Of a DNA stretch of 37,741 nt, positions 7,356 to 15,844 are shown one piece after another. Position 1 is the first letter of the stretch. Each line of letters opens with the position of its first letter. The translations under genes were made by a program, and so were the position numbers. Source of the stretch: Treponema sp. (GTDB lineage Bacteria > Spirochaetota > Spirochaetia > Treponematales > Treponemataceae); NCBI GenBank assembly GCA_016293495.1, contig JAEDED010000023.1:1-37741 (forward strand), read 5' to 3'. A model generated the notes under the pieces. That model worked only from the letters and a program-made list of their open reading frames with translations. It had not been told where the DNA came from and did no database searches.

Positions 7356-8591
7356 TTAGTCTTTATATCCTGACCAGCTTCTTATCTTTGCAATTTTTTC
7401 AAGGAATATTTTAACTTCATCTTCTGTGTTGTAAAAATACAAGGATGCTCTTGCAGTTGCAGGAACGTTAAGATAAGATCCAAGCGGTTGTGCACAATGA
7501 TGGCCGGCTCTAATTGCAATTTTTTCTGAGTCAAGAAGGGAAGCAATATCATGTGGATGTACATCATCAATTGTAAAAGTTACGATGCCTGAATGTTTTG
7601 AATAATCAGGATTTCCGATTAAGTGAACGTGCGGAATTTTCTTCATTCCGTCAAAAAGAAGTTTTGTAAGTGACTGTTCTGTTTCGTGAATATAGTCAAA
7701 ACCGATTTTTGAAAGATATTCACAGGCAGCTTTTAAACCGACTGCGCCGGATGCATTCACTGTTCCTGCTTCAAATTTGTGAGGAACTTCGGTAAAGGTT
7801 GCCCCATCTCTTGTTACGTATTCAATCATTTCGCCGCCGCGAAGGAACGGATTCATTTTTTCAAGGATTTCAATTTTTCCGTAAACTGCACCGATTCCCA
7901 TTGGGGCAAGCATTTTATGTCCTGAGAAAACTAAAAAATCTGCATCGATGTCCTGAACGTCAACCTTCATGTGAGGAACTGCCTGCGCGCCGTCAACAAC
8001 AATTACGGCACCGTTTTTGTGTGCAATTTCTGCAATCTGTTTAACGGGATTTTGTGTTCCTAAAACATTGCTGACATATGTTATGGCAACGATTTTTGTT
8101 TTGTTAGTAATTTTAGAATATTCAGATTCTGGAATAATTCCGGTTTCTTTATCACATTCAAGCCATACAAGTTTTGCTTTTTTTGCATTACAAACCATCT
8201 GCCATGGCAAAATGTTTGAATGATGTTCCATTATGCTTACGATAATTTCGTCGCCTTCATTTATATTCTGCATTCCGTAAGTGTAGGCAATAAGGTTAAG
8301 GCTTTCAGAGGCATTGCGTGTAAAGATAATTTCTTCTGTGCGTTTTGCATTGATGAATTTTGCAACTGCGGCACGGGATGATTCATAATCATCTGTTGCT
8401 CTCTGGCTTAAGTCATAAAGGCCGCGGAGTGGATTTGCATTGTTTCTTTTATAGAAGTCTGCAACTGCATCAATAACACACTGAGGTCTCTGACTTGTTG
8501 CGGCACTGTCAAAATATACTAAACATTCATTTTCTTTTACAGAAAAAATAGGAAAGTCTTTTCTGATTTCGTTGATTGAAACACTACTCAT
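7356..8591 (-). CDS. sufS: Cysteine desulfurase SufS
   Basis: A PLP enzyme that takes sulphur from cysteine, leaving alanine, and passes it on as persulphide. 411 residues, normal for group II desulfurases. His124 in EHHSN stacks on PLP, Lys226 in SGHKM forms the Schiff base, and Cys366 in RAGHHCAQP is the catalytic cysteine. The ATG overlaps the end of sufD by eight bases (ATGAGTAG) with an AGAGG upstream, so translation is coupled. Likely also the sulphur source for MnmA and ThiI encoded elsewhere in the window, since no other desulfurase is seen here (inference). Confidence 0.96.
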   Translation of the reverse strand: MSSVSINEIRKDFPIFSVKENECLVYFDSAATSQRPQCVIDAVADFYKRNNANPLRGLYDLSQRATDDYESSRAAVAKFINAKRTEEIIFTRNASESLNLIAYTYGMQNINEGDEIIVSIMEHHSNILPWQMVCNAKKAKLVWLECDKETGIIPESEYSKITNKTKIVAITYVSNVLGTQNPVKQIAEIAHKNGAVIVVDGAQAVPHMKVDVQDIDADFLVFSGHKMLAPMGIGAVYGKIEILEKMNPFLRGGEMIEYVTRDGATFTEVPHKFEAGTVNASGAVGLKAACEYLSKIGFDYIHETEQSLTKLLFDGMKKIPHVHLIGNPDYSKHSGIVTFTIDDVHPHDIASLLDSEKIAIRAGHHCAQPLGSYLNVPATARASLYFYNTEDEVKIFLEKIAKIRSWSGYKD

Positions 8592-9663
8592 TAAAAGCCT
8601 CTTCTACATATTCCTGTATTTTTGTTTTAATTTTTTCATCAGGAATTAAAGATGAAACACGGTTAATCTTTGAAAGAGTCATGATTTTTTCTGCTTCATC
8701 TTGTGAAATTCCGTGTGAGTTCATATAGAACAATACATCATTGGAAAGTTTTCCGATTGTTGAACCGTGTTCGCCTGCAACATCTTCTTCATCACAGAGA
8801 ATTACAGGAATTGATTTATTAACAACCTGTGGATTTAATAAAAGTGTTTCTTCCTGTTCGTTACCGTTTGCTCCCTGACATCCGTTTTTGAAGTCAATTG
8901 TTCCACGGTAAGTTTTTTTTGCGTTATCTTTAAGTGTTCCGTAAACCATCATTTCGCATTCTGTCTTGCGTCCGATATGGTTTACGATATAGTTCATGTC
9001 GAGTTCCTGATCTTTGCGGGTAAAGTACGCAGTGTCAGATTTGAAAGAAGACTGGTATTCACGAAGAATTGAATCAACGCCCGTAAATGCTTTTTTGCTT
9101 CCAAGTTCAATCTGTGTAACTTCAATGTTTGCATTTTCTTCGCAGTAAGTACTGATGTCGTTTACATGAACATAGTTTTTGCCAAGTGTCTGAATTGTAA
9201 TCAGATGAATCTTTGCATTTTTTCTTGCGTATAATTTTGTCTGAACAATCTGAAGCCCTTCGCTGGCTTTGTCAGAGGTAAAGTTCATTATGACAGTTAC
9301 AGAGGAATCTTTGCGAGCCTCAATTATATGTGAACTTATCGAGTAAGTTTTATCTTTACAGTCAAAATCATAATAAACAGGTTTTTCAATTTTTTCTGCA
9401 AAATCAATTACCATTGCGCTTGGAATGATTCTGTTGTCAAAAAGCAGCTGTGAAAAATCTTTTCCCATTGCGCTTTCTGCAGGAGGCATAGTCATAAGAA
9501 ATTTTTCTGCATCTTTTTCAAAATAAATTCCTTTTGGAAGTTTTGAAACAGAGTAGTTGAGTTTTTCTTTGTAATTACAATCGATGTCTAAAACACCGTT
9601 ATTCATTCTAAGCCAATTCCAGGTAAGGCTTGGGATTGTATTAACTTTTGTATTAATTTTCAT
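8584..9663 (-). CDS. sufD: Fe-S assembly protein SufD
   Basis: Partner of SufB in the SufBC2D scaffold that builds Fe-S clusters. 359 residues. The C-terminal SufBD core is recognisable: GEHGSTIGKLSNDVLFYMNS near 290-310 and the following GISQDEAEKIM helix, parallel to the same region of SufB. The N-terminal part is divergent, as is usual for SufD. Start: ATG at 9663 with AAGGAG upstream. It lies 16 bases after sufB. Confidence 0.9.
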   Translation of the reverse strand: MKINTKVNTIPSLTWNWLRMNNGVLDIDCNYKEKLNYSVSKLPKGIYFEKDAEKFLMTMPPAESAMGKDFSQLLFDNRIIPSAMVIDFAEKIEKPVYYDFDCKDKTYSISSHIIEARKDSSVTVIMNFTSDKASEGLQIVQTKLYARKNAKIHLITIQTLGKNYVHVNDISTYCEENANIEVTQIELGSKKAFTGVDSILREYQSSFKSDTAYFTRKDQELDMNYIVNHIGRKTECEMMVYGTLKDNAKKTYRGTIDFKNGCQGANGNEQEETLLLNPQVVNKSIPVILCDEEDVAGEHGSTIGKLSNDVLFYMNSHGISQDEAEKIMTLSKINRVSSLIPDEKIKTKIQEYVEEAFNE

Positions 9664-9679
9664 GTTTGTCTCCTTTGCC

Positions 9680-11095
9680 TTAAAGTGTGCCTTTCATTTC
9701 AAGTCTGATAAGGTTATTCATTTCAACTGCGTATTCAAGCGGAAGTTCCTTGCTGACAGGATTTGCAAAGCCTGAAACAATCATGCTGCGCGCTTCGTCT
9801 TCAGGTATTCCGCGGCTCATAAGATAGAAAATTGCGTCGTTTGAAATACGTCCGATTTTTGCTTCGTGTCCTACATCGGCATCATCTGTTAAAACTGTCA
9901 TTGCAGGAATTGTGTCACTGCGACTTTCAGAATCAAGCATAAGACTCTGGCAGCTTACAGATGCTTTTGAGCCAGTTGCATTTTTATCAATGTAAACAGC
10001 TGAACGGTAAGTTGAAATTCCGCCGCCCTTTGAAATTGATTTTGTTGTAATAAGGCTTGTTGTGTTTGGAGCACGATGAACCATTTTTGCGCCTGTGTCC
10101 AGGTTCTGATCGTTTCCGGCAAAAGTAATACCAGTAAACTCTGCACGGGCATTGCGTCCCATAAGATCACTTTCTGGATAAAGATATGAAACATGGGAAC
10201 CGAAGGAACCTGAAACCCATTCGATGGCACCGTCTTCTTCAACCTTTGCACGCTTTGTATTAAGGTTGTACATATTCTTTGACCAGTTTTCGATTGTAGA
10301 GTAGCGAAGGTGTGCACCTTTTTTTACGAATAGTTCTACACAACCTGCATGAAGGTTTGCAACATTATATTTTGGTGCGGAACATCCTTCGATAAAGTGA
10401 AGGTCAGCACCTTCATCAACTATAATCAAAGTATGTTCAAACTGACCTGCACCTTTAGCATTTAATCTGAAGTATGACTGAAGAGGAAAATCAAGGTGAA
10501 CATTTTTAGGAACGTAAACAAAACTTCCGCCTGACCAGACAGCACCATGAAGGGCTGCGAACTTATGATCTTTTGGAGTAACCAGTGTCATAAAATATTC
10601 TTTTACCATTGGTCCCCATTCTTCGGACTTTAAAGCTTCTTCAAATCCCATGTATACAACGCCCTGTTTGGCAACTTCATCCTGAACATTGTGGTATACA
10701 AGTTCTGAGTCGTACTGAGCACCTACACCTGCAAGGGATTTTCTTTCAGCTTCTGGAATCCCCAGTTTATCAAATGTTTCTTTGATGTCATCCGGAACGT
10801 CTTCCCATTTGCCCTGCATTTTTGTATTAGGACGAACGTAAGTTGCGATTCTGTCGATATTAAGGCCTTCGATGCTTGGTCCCCATTCAGGAACTTTTGC
10901 TTCGTTGTATATTTTAAGACTGTTCAAACGGAATTCTCTCATCCATTCAGGGTCGTCTTTTTCTTTTGAAAGTGTTTCTACGATTTCTGGTGTAAGACCG
11001 CTTGTGATTCTGTAGAAGTCTTCTGTTTCTTCGTAACGGAAGTCATACATTGAGCGATCAATATCACCAACCTGTGTTTTTTCGTTTTCGCTCAT
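9680..11095 (-). CDS. sufB: Fe-S assembly protein SufB
   Basis: Main scaffold subunit of the SUF complex. 471 residues, full length. Landmarks: GVGAQYDSELVYHN near 123-136, WSGGSFVYVPKNVHLDFPLQ near 187-206, and the C-terminal GHEAKIGRISNDAIFYLMSRG and ELPLEYAVEMN. At the position of E. coli SufB Cys405 this protein has the sequence LDSESRSDTIP without a cysteine, as I recall for Gram-positive-type SufB proteins. The start lies two bases after the sufC stop, with AGGAT inside the end of sufC. Confidence 0.96.
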   Translation of the reverse strand: MSENEKTQVGDIDRSMYDFRYEETEDFYRITSGLTPEIVETLSKEKDDPEWMREFRLNSLKIYNEAKVPEWGPSIEGLNIDRIATYVRPNTKMQGKWEDVPDDIKETFDKLGIPEAERKSLAGVGAQYDSELVYHNVQDEVAKQGVVYMGFEEALKSEEWGPMVKEYFMTLVTPKDHKFAALHGAVWSGGSFVYVPKNVHLDFPLQSYFRLNAKGAGQFEHTLIIVDEGADLHFIEGCSAPKYNVANLHAGCVELFVKKGAHLRYSTIENWSKNMYNLNTKRAKVEEDGAIEWVSGSFGSHVSYLYPESDLMGRNARAEFTGITFAGNDQNLDTGAKMVHRAPNTTSLITTKSISKGGGISTYRSAVYIDKNATGSKASVSCQSLMLDSESRSDTIPAMTVLTDDADVGHEAKIGRISNDAIFYLMSRGIPEDEARSMIVSGFANPVSKELPLEYAVEMNNLIRLEMKGTL

Positions 11096-11097
11096 TG

Positions 11098-11871
11098 TTA
11101 TTTATCCTGTTCTGTATTTTCACCGCATTCAGCGATAATTTTTTCAAATCCGTTTTTATTGATTTCGTCTACGAGAGAACCGTCACCGGTTTTTATGATT
11201 TTTCCTTTTACGATAACGTGAGTGTAATCAACGTGGAGGCTTTCAAGGATTCTTGTAGAGTGGGTAATAATCAGAAGTGCACCGTCCTGCTTTTTCTGAT
11301 ATTCCTGAATGCCTTTTGAAACTGTGCGGACAGCGTCAACGTCAAGACCAGAGTCTGTTTCATCAAGAATTGCAAATTTTGGATTAAGCATCAGAAGCTG
11401 TAAGATTTCTGCCTTTTTGCGTTCTCCGCCTGAAAAGCCTACATTGAGGTCACGGCTTGCGTAAGAAGGATCCATATTCAGAAGTTCCATGTTAGCCTTA
11501 AGAGTTTTCTGAAACTGGAAAAGCTTTACATGTTCACCTGTAAGCTGCTGGAGGGAACTGCGGATGAAAGTTTCAACGCTGATTCCAGGAACTTCAAGCG
11601 GATTCTGGAATGAAAGGAACATTCCAAGCTTTGCTCTTTTATCTGTTGAAAGGTCAGTAATGTCCTGTCCGTCAAAGAAAATCTTTCCTTTTTCGAGACT
11701 GTAGACAGGATTTCCCATGATAGTATTACCAAGAGTTGATTTTCCGGCTCCGTTCGGGCCCATCAGTACGTGTGTTTCACCTTTGCCGATCTGAAGGTTA
11801 AGGTTTTTGAGAACCTGTCTTGAGTCGATGTTTACGAAAATATCCTGAATATCGAGAAGTTTGTCTGACAT
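11098..11871 (-). CDS. sufC: Fe-S assembly ATPase SufC
   Basis: ABC-type ATPase that drives the SufBCD scaffold; cytoplasmic and not a transporter. 257 residues. Walker A GPNGAGKST at 38-46, ABC signature FSGGERKKAEIL near 145-156, Walker B FAILDETDSGLD near 166-177, and a switch His in ITHSTRI. First gene of the operon; AAGGAG (minus strand, 11885-11880) is eight bases before the ATG. The DNA upstream is very AT-rich and must hold the operon promoter, but I cannot pick one pair of boxes with confidence. Confidence 0.97.
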   Translation of the reverse strand: MSDKLLDIQDIFVNIDSRQVLKNLNLQIGKGETHVLMGPNGAGKSTLGNTIMGNPVYSLEKGKIFFDGQDITDLSTDKRAKLGMFLSFQNPLEVPGISVETFIRSSLQQLTGEHVKLFQFQKTLKANMELLNMDPSYASRDLNVGFSGGERKKAEILQLLMLNPKFAILDETDSGLDVDAVRTVSKGIQEYQKKQDGALLIITHSTRILESLHVDYTHVIVKGKIIKTGDGSLVDEINKNGFEKIIAECGENTEQDK

Positions 11872-12033
11872 TTAAGTCGCTCCTTGGTAATTATTATGTA
11901 TATCTATAATATAAGTAAATTATTAATGAAAATATAACAAAAAAATGCAAATTAAGGAATAGGTTTTATAAACTATTATTTTAGTAGGTATTTAGTGATT
12001 TTAACAAGATTTTAATTTTTGCGTTTTCAGTTA

Positions 12034-12062
12034 TTGACTAAACCATCTAAATCCGTAATAAT
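12034..12062 (+). promoter_or_regulatory. Promoter of the small ribosomal peptide gene
   Basis: TTGACT (12034-12039), then AATAAT (12057-12062) at 17 bases, or TAATAA at 16. The predicted start near 12069 leaves a leader of about 30 nt containing AAGGAG (12086-12091). This is the canonical architecture, unlike the leaderless promoters elsewhere in the window. Confidence 0.6.
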
Positions 12063-12099
12063 GTAAAGAAATATTCAAATTTATTAAGGAGCGCGCACC

Positions 12100-12189
12100 G
12101 TGCCTTGTGGTAAAAAAAGAAAGCGTCAGAAGATGGCGACACATAAGCGTAAGAAGATGCTTAGAAGAAATCGTCATAAGAGCAAGTAA
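12100..12189 (+). CDS. AURKAIP1/COX24-type ribosomal peptide (bS22/mS38-like), 29 aa
   Basis: A 29-residue, extremely basic peptide starting MPCGKKRKRQK and ending RRNRHKSK. The KMxTHKRKKxLRRNRHK pattern is that of the AURKAIP1/COX24 domain, found in small-subunit ribosomal proteins of mitochondria (mS38) and in short proteins of several bacterial phyla including spirochaetes. A role bound to 16S rRNA in the 30S subunit is expected from the family. Start GTG at 12100, AAGGAG eight bases upstream. It has its own promoter and a strong terminator, so it is a monocistronic, probably highly expressed gene. It is short enough to be missed by ordinary gene finders. Confidence 0.85.
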   Translation: MPCGKKRKRQKMATHKRKKMLRRNRHKSK

Positions 12190-12222
12190 TTAATACTTGC
12201 AGTACATATTTTATGTGCCAAT

Positions 12223-12262
12223 AAAGACTGCAAAAGTGAACACTTTGGCGGTCTTTTTTTTT
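12223..12262 (+). terminator. Rho-independent terminator after the 29-aa gene
   Basis: AAAGACTGC and AAAGTG (12223-12238) pair with CACTTT and GCGGTCTTT (12241-12256), with one internal mismatch and an AA turn, followed by a run of T to 12262. Confidence 0.9.
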
Positions 12263-12263
12263 A

Positions 12264-12282
12264 ATATTATAAAGTATAATAT
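12264..12282. repeat. AT-only inverted repeat before dxs
   Basis: Perfect eight-base arms ATATTATA (12264-12271) and TATAATAT (12275-12282) around AAG. It contains the only -10-like TATAAT upstream of dxs; no convincing -35 box sits 17 bases before it. Function unknown. Confidence 0.35.
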
Positions 12283-12297
12283 AAGCGGAGGCTTATT

Positions 12298-14199
12298 ACG
12301 AATCTTTCCGAAATTACAAAACCTGAAGACATCAAGAATTTCTCAAAGGAAGAATTAAAACAGCTTTCCTCAGAAATCAGACAACGTATTATTGAAGTTG
12401 TCGGAAAGAACGGCGGGCATCTAGCAAGTAATCTCGGTGTTGTTGAGCTTACGATTGCTTTGTTCCGGGTATTTAATCATGAAAAGGATGCGATTATCTG
12501 GGATGTAAGCCATCAGTGTTATGCTCATAAGCTTTTGACAGGTCGTTTTAATGAGTTTGAAGGTTTGAGAACTAACGGTGGAATTTCTGGATTTACGAAA
12601 ATGGCCGAAAGCCCTTATGACTATTTTGATAATGGTCATGCTTCAACAAGTATTTCGTCAGGTCTTGGTCTTCTTACAGCAAGACTTCTCCAGAATAAAG
12701 ATAAGGCGCAGAATGAAAAAGTTGTTGCCGTAATCGGTGACGGAGCTTTGACAGGCGGTCTTGCGTTTGAAGGTTTGTGTCACGCAGGTCAGCTTCAGAA
12801 AAATCTTATCATTGTATTAAATGACAACCAGATGTCTATCGGAAGAAACAACGGAACTTTCTCGCGTTATCTGAGCCGACTGACAATGTCATCTCATTAT
12901 CAGAAATTTAGACGGGGACTTAAAATTTTTGCTCATAAAGTTCCTGTTATTAATAAATTCCTTCCAAAGGTTCTTCATAAATTTAACAGAGGATTAAAAG
13001 GACTTTTTCTTGCAAACAATCTTTTTGTTGAATTCGGTTATGAATATGTAGGACCACTTAATGGTCATGATATTCAGGAAATGGAACTTGTCTTCAATAG
13101 AGTTAAGAAACTTAAAAAACCGGTTGTAGTTCATGTAGTTACAAAAAAAGGAAAAGGGTACAAGATGGCCGAAGAGGATCCGCAGAAATTCCATGGCATC
13201 GGACCTTTTGATACTTCAGACGGAACAGTTTTAAGTACATCATCAAAAACATATACAGAAGTATTTTCAAAAGAAATTATAAACATCGCAGAAAAAAATA
13301 ATAAGATAGTTGCAATTACAGCTGCAATGGCTTCTGGTACAGGACTTGAAGAATTTTCAAAAAAGTTTCCGAACAGATTCTTTGATGTAGGAATTGCAGA
13401 AGAGCATGCAGTTACTTTTGCAGGCGGTCTTGCAAAAGGCGGCCTTATTCCGATTGTTGCAATTTATTCAACATTCATCCAGCGTTCGATTGACCAGATT
13501 ATTCACGATGTTTCTCTTCCTGACTTTCATGTAATTTTTATGCTCGACAGGGCAGGCGCAGTTCCTTGTGACGGAGAAACTCATCAAGGAATTTTCGATA
13601 TTGCACTTATGCGTTCAATTCCTAATCTTACAATCTTAAGCCCGGCTTCTGAATCTGAGCTTAAAACAATGCTCAATGCTGCTGTAAAAATGAAAGGTGC
13701 AATTGTAATCCGTTATCCAAAACTTTCAGTTTCAAAAGAACTCAAAGCGTATAAGGCTCCTTTGAAAAACGCAAAAGGTATTTTGATTCCTTGTGAACAG
13801 ATTGATAAAGAATTAAGTGAAAAATCATCGCTGAAAAATTCTTCAAAATCAACTCTGATTATCTCTACAGGTTCCTTGATCAATGAATCAATAGAAGCAG
13901 CAAAAAAACTTATGAATAAAAACATTCATGCTGATGTTTATAATTTAAGATTTATAAAACCTGTCTGCGAAAACGACCTTGTTTCCCTATGTAAAAAATA
14001 TAAAAAAATTGTAATTGCAGAAGATGGAATCAAGCAGGGCGGCGTCGGCGAATATATTGAATGTCTTTTACTGAAAAATGGAATTAAAAATATAAAAGTT
14101 CTGGGCTTTCCACAGTCATATCTTTCTCAGGGAACAAGGGAAGAAGTTCTCTCTGCAGCAGGTCTTTCCTGTCAGGATGTTTTCAATGCCGGAATTTAA
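12298..14199 (+). CDS. dxs: 1-deoxy-D-xylulose-5-phosphate synthase, non-canonical start
   Basis: First enzyme of the MEP isoprenoid pathway: pyruvate plus glyceraldehyde-3-phosphate gives DXP, with thiamine diphosphate. About 633 residues when read from ACG at 12298, the normal family length. Essential N-terminal sequence GGHLASNLGVVELT (near 41-54) lies upstream of the first standard start codon, a TTG at 12460, so that TTG cannot be the true start. The frame is open back to a stop at 12277, and GGAGG (12287-12291) sits six bases before ACG. Downstream, GDGALTGG (near 147-154) binds ThDP-Mg, and DRAGAVPCDGETHQG is the conserved transketolase-type motif. The stop overlaps the start of folP. 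Confidence 0.93.
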   Translation, partial: TNLSEITKPEDIKNFSKEELKQLSSEIRQRIIEVVGKNGGHLASNLGVVELTIALFRVFNHEKDAIIWDVSHQCYAHKLLTGRFNEFEGLRTNGGISGFTKMAESPYDYFDNGHASTSISSGLGLLTARLLQNKDKAQNEKVVAVIGDGALTGGLAFEGLCHAGQLQKNLIIVLNDNQMSIGRNNGTFSRYLSRLTMSSHYQKFRRGLKIFAHKVPVINKFLPKVLHKFNRGLKGLFLANNLFVEFGYEYVGPLNGHDIQEMELVFNRVKKLKKPVVVHVVTKKGKGYKMAEEDPQKFHGIGPFDTSDGTVLSTSSKTYTEVFSKEIINIAEKNNKIVAITAAMASGTGLEEFSKKFPNRFFDVGIAEEHAVTFAGGLAKGGLIPIVAIYSTFIQRSIDQIIHDVSLPDFHVIFMLDRAGAVPCDGETHQGIFDIALMRSIPNLTILSPASESELKTMLNAAVKMKGAIVIRYPKLSVSKELKAYKAPLKNAKGILIPCEQIDKELSEKSSLKNSSKSTLIISTGSLINESIEAAKKLMNKNIHADVYNLRFIKPVCENDLVSLCKKYKKIVIAEDGIKQGGVGEYIECLLLKNGIKNIKVLGFPQSYLSQGTREEVLSAAGLSCQDVFNAGI

Positions 14200-15007
14200 T
14201 TTAAGTAACCGTATTATAAAAACTGAAAAGCCTGCTTTTGTTGCAGGAATTGTGAATGCAAATTCTGATTCCTTTTGGAAAGAAAGCCGTGGCGGTTATA
14301 AGCTTGCAAAAAGACTGATCGAAGAAAAAGCTGATCTTCTTGATATCGGCTCTGAAAGTGCAAGACCTGGAAGTCATTACATTTCTGAAAAAGATGAGCT
14401 TAAAGCGTTAATTCCTCTTATCAGAAAAATCAGAAAATATTCTGACATTCCGATCAGTGTTGATACAAGAAAGAAAAATGTAATCAAAGCCTGCGTTGAA
14501 GAAGGCGCTGATATATTAAACGATATCTCTGCAATGGAAGATGATCCTCAGATGGCTTCTTACTGCGCACAGGCAAAAATCCCTGTTATTTTAATGCATA
14601 AACGTAAAAATCCTGTTATAATGCAAGAATATACAGAATATAATGATATTTTTTCTGAAGTTCAGGATTATCTTTATTCGAGAATTAATTACACCCTCGA
14701 TGCAGGAATTGACTCTTCAAAAATAATTCTTGATCCTGGAATCGGTTTTGCAAAAGACCTTAAAGGAAACCTGATTCTAATTAAAAGAGCAGGTGAGCTT
14801 TGTCAGAAAAAATATCCTATAATGATGGCTCTTTCAAGAAAATCGTGTCTTGGTCAGATTACCGGAAGGCCTGTCAGCGAAAGACTTTCTGCAACTCTTG
14901 CAGCAGATCTGTATTCTGTAATGAACGGTGCAACTTTTGTAAGAGTTCACGATGTAAAGGAAACGGTGGATACACTTTCTGTGCTGGCTGCAATACTGTC
15001 AGTTTAG
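14186..15007 (+). CDS. folP: Dihydropteroate synthase, divergent pABA loops
   Basis: Condenses p-aminobenzoate with 6-hydroxymethyl-dihydropterin diphosphate in folate synthesis; the sulphonamide target. 273 residues from ATG 14186, chosen over ATG 14177 because AGGA (14174-14177) is eight bases upstream of it. Conserved: SVDT, LNDIS, LMH, LDPGIGFAK, SRKS and RVHDVKET, which hold the pterin and phosphate ligands. Divergent: the first loop, usually NVTPDSFSDGG, reads NANSDSFWKESRGG, and the second, usually GGESTRPG, reads GSESARPG. The gene overlaps dxs by 14 bases and precedes cdaA by 21. Confidence 0.92.
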   Translation: MPEFNLSNRIIKTEKPAFVAGIVNANSDSFWKESRGGYKLAKRLIEEKADLLDIGSESARPGSHYISEKDELKALIPLIRKIRKYSDIPISVDTRKKNVIKACVEEGADILNDISAMEDDPQMASYCAQAKIPVILMHKRKNPVIMQEYTEYNDIFSEVQDYLYSRINYTLDAGIDSSKIILDPGIGFAKDLKGNLILIKRAGELCQKKYPIMMALSRKSCLGQITGRPVSERLSATLAADLYSVMNGATFVRVHDVKETVDTLSVLAAILSV

Positions 15008-15028
15008 AAATTGAAATAGGAAAAATAA

Positions 15029-15844
15029 ATGTTAGCATTTCAGACATTGTTGAAAATTTATTCATACATAAGTCCTGTTATTGATATTGCAATTATTGCA
15101 TTTGTTTTATACAAGGCTTATGAACTTCTGATTAAAACGAACGCAGTTCAGATTCTTCGTTCTGCAGTTATTATTGCCTTGTTCTATTTTGCTGCTTTTA
15201 TTCTAAGGCTTGAAACTCTTCTCTGGATTCTTAACATTGTTGCTCCAGGTCTTCTTGTTTGTTTCGTAATCGTATTCCATCCGGAATTAAGAAAAGTAAT
15301 TTTGAAGCTTGGACAGAAACAATGGTTTACTTTTGGTAAACGTTCAAAGCATACTCATGTTGATGCAGTTTTGATTGCGGCAGACCAGCTTTCTAAAATG
15401 AAGCGTGGAATGCTTGCAGTATTTGTCCGTCATACAAAAATGGATGATTATATTGAAACAGGAACACGTCTTGATGCTAATCTTACATCTGCACTTCTTT
15501 ATACAATTTTCAGTCATGATACACCTTTGCATGATGCGGCGTGCTTTATTGAAAATGGAAAAATTATTGCAGCCGGATGTTTTCTTCCGTTAAGTGAACA
15601 GTATGATATTAAAAAAACTTTCGGTACACGACATAGAGCGGCATTAGGGCTTTCTGAACAGACTGATGCAGTAATTCTTGTTGTATCAGAAGAGACAGGT
15701 GCAATCAGTCTTGCTTATGATTCAAAGCTTCATTATGACCTGTCTATTACAGAATTGACAAAAACATTGGAAGAACTTCTTGAGATTACTTCTGATTCAC
15801 GCAATATTGAGGACACAATCGATGAAAGTAGAATTAATTCTTAA
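15029..15844 (+). CDS. cdaA: Diadenylate cyclase CdaA (DacA)
   Basis: Makes cyclic di-AMP from two ATP; membrane-anchored. 271 residues: three hydrophobic helices in the first 85 residues, a short linker, and a DAC catalytic domain to about 235. RHRAALG at 201-207 is the conserved ATP-binding motif. The other hallmark, LHDGA, reads LHDAA at 167-171: the metal-binding aspartate (Asp169) is kept but the glycine is alanine. ATG at 15029 has AGGA seven bases upstream. It overlaps cdaR, the normal neighbour, which supports the assignment. Confidence 0.93.
   Translation: MLAFQTLLKIYSYISPVIDIAIIAFVLYKAYELLIKTNAVQILRSAVIIALFYFAAFILRLETLLWILNIVAPGLLVCFVIVFHPELRKVILKLGQKQWFTFGKRSKHTHVDAVLIAADQLSKMKRGMLAVFVRHTKMDDYIETGTRLDANLTSALLYTIFSHDTPLHDAACFIENGKIIAAGCFLPLSEQYDIKKTFGTRHRAALGLSEQTDAVILVVSEETGAISLAYDSKLHYDLSITELTKTLEELLEITSDSRNIEDTIDESRINS

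Noticed and set aside
9955..10317. A second protein read in another frame within sufB
   Set aside because: It is fully inside the conserved sufB gene, and its sequence lacks the composition or motifs of a real protein.
12298..12460. A frameshift in the dxs 5' end as the reason for the missing start
   Set aside because: The upstream reading frame is continuous and in phase with the rest of the gene, and encodes the expected DXS N-terminus, so no frameshift is needed; only the start codon is unusual.
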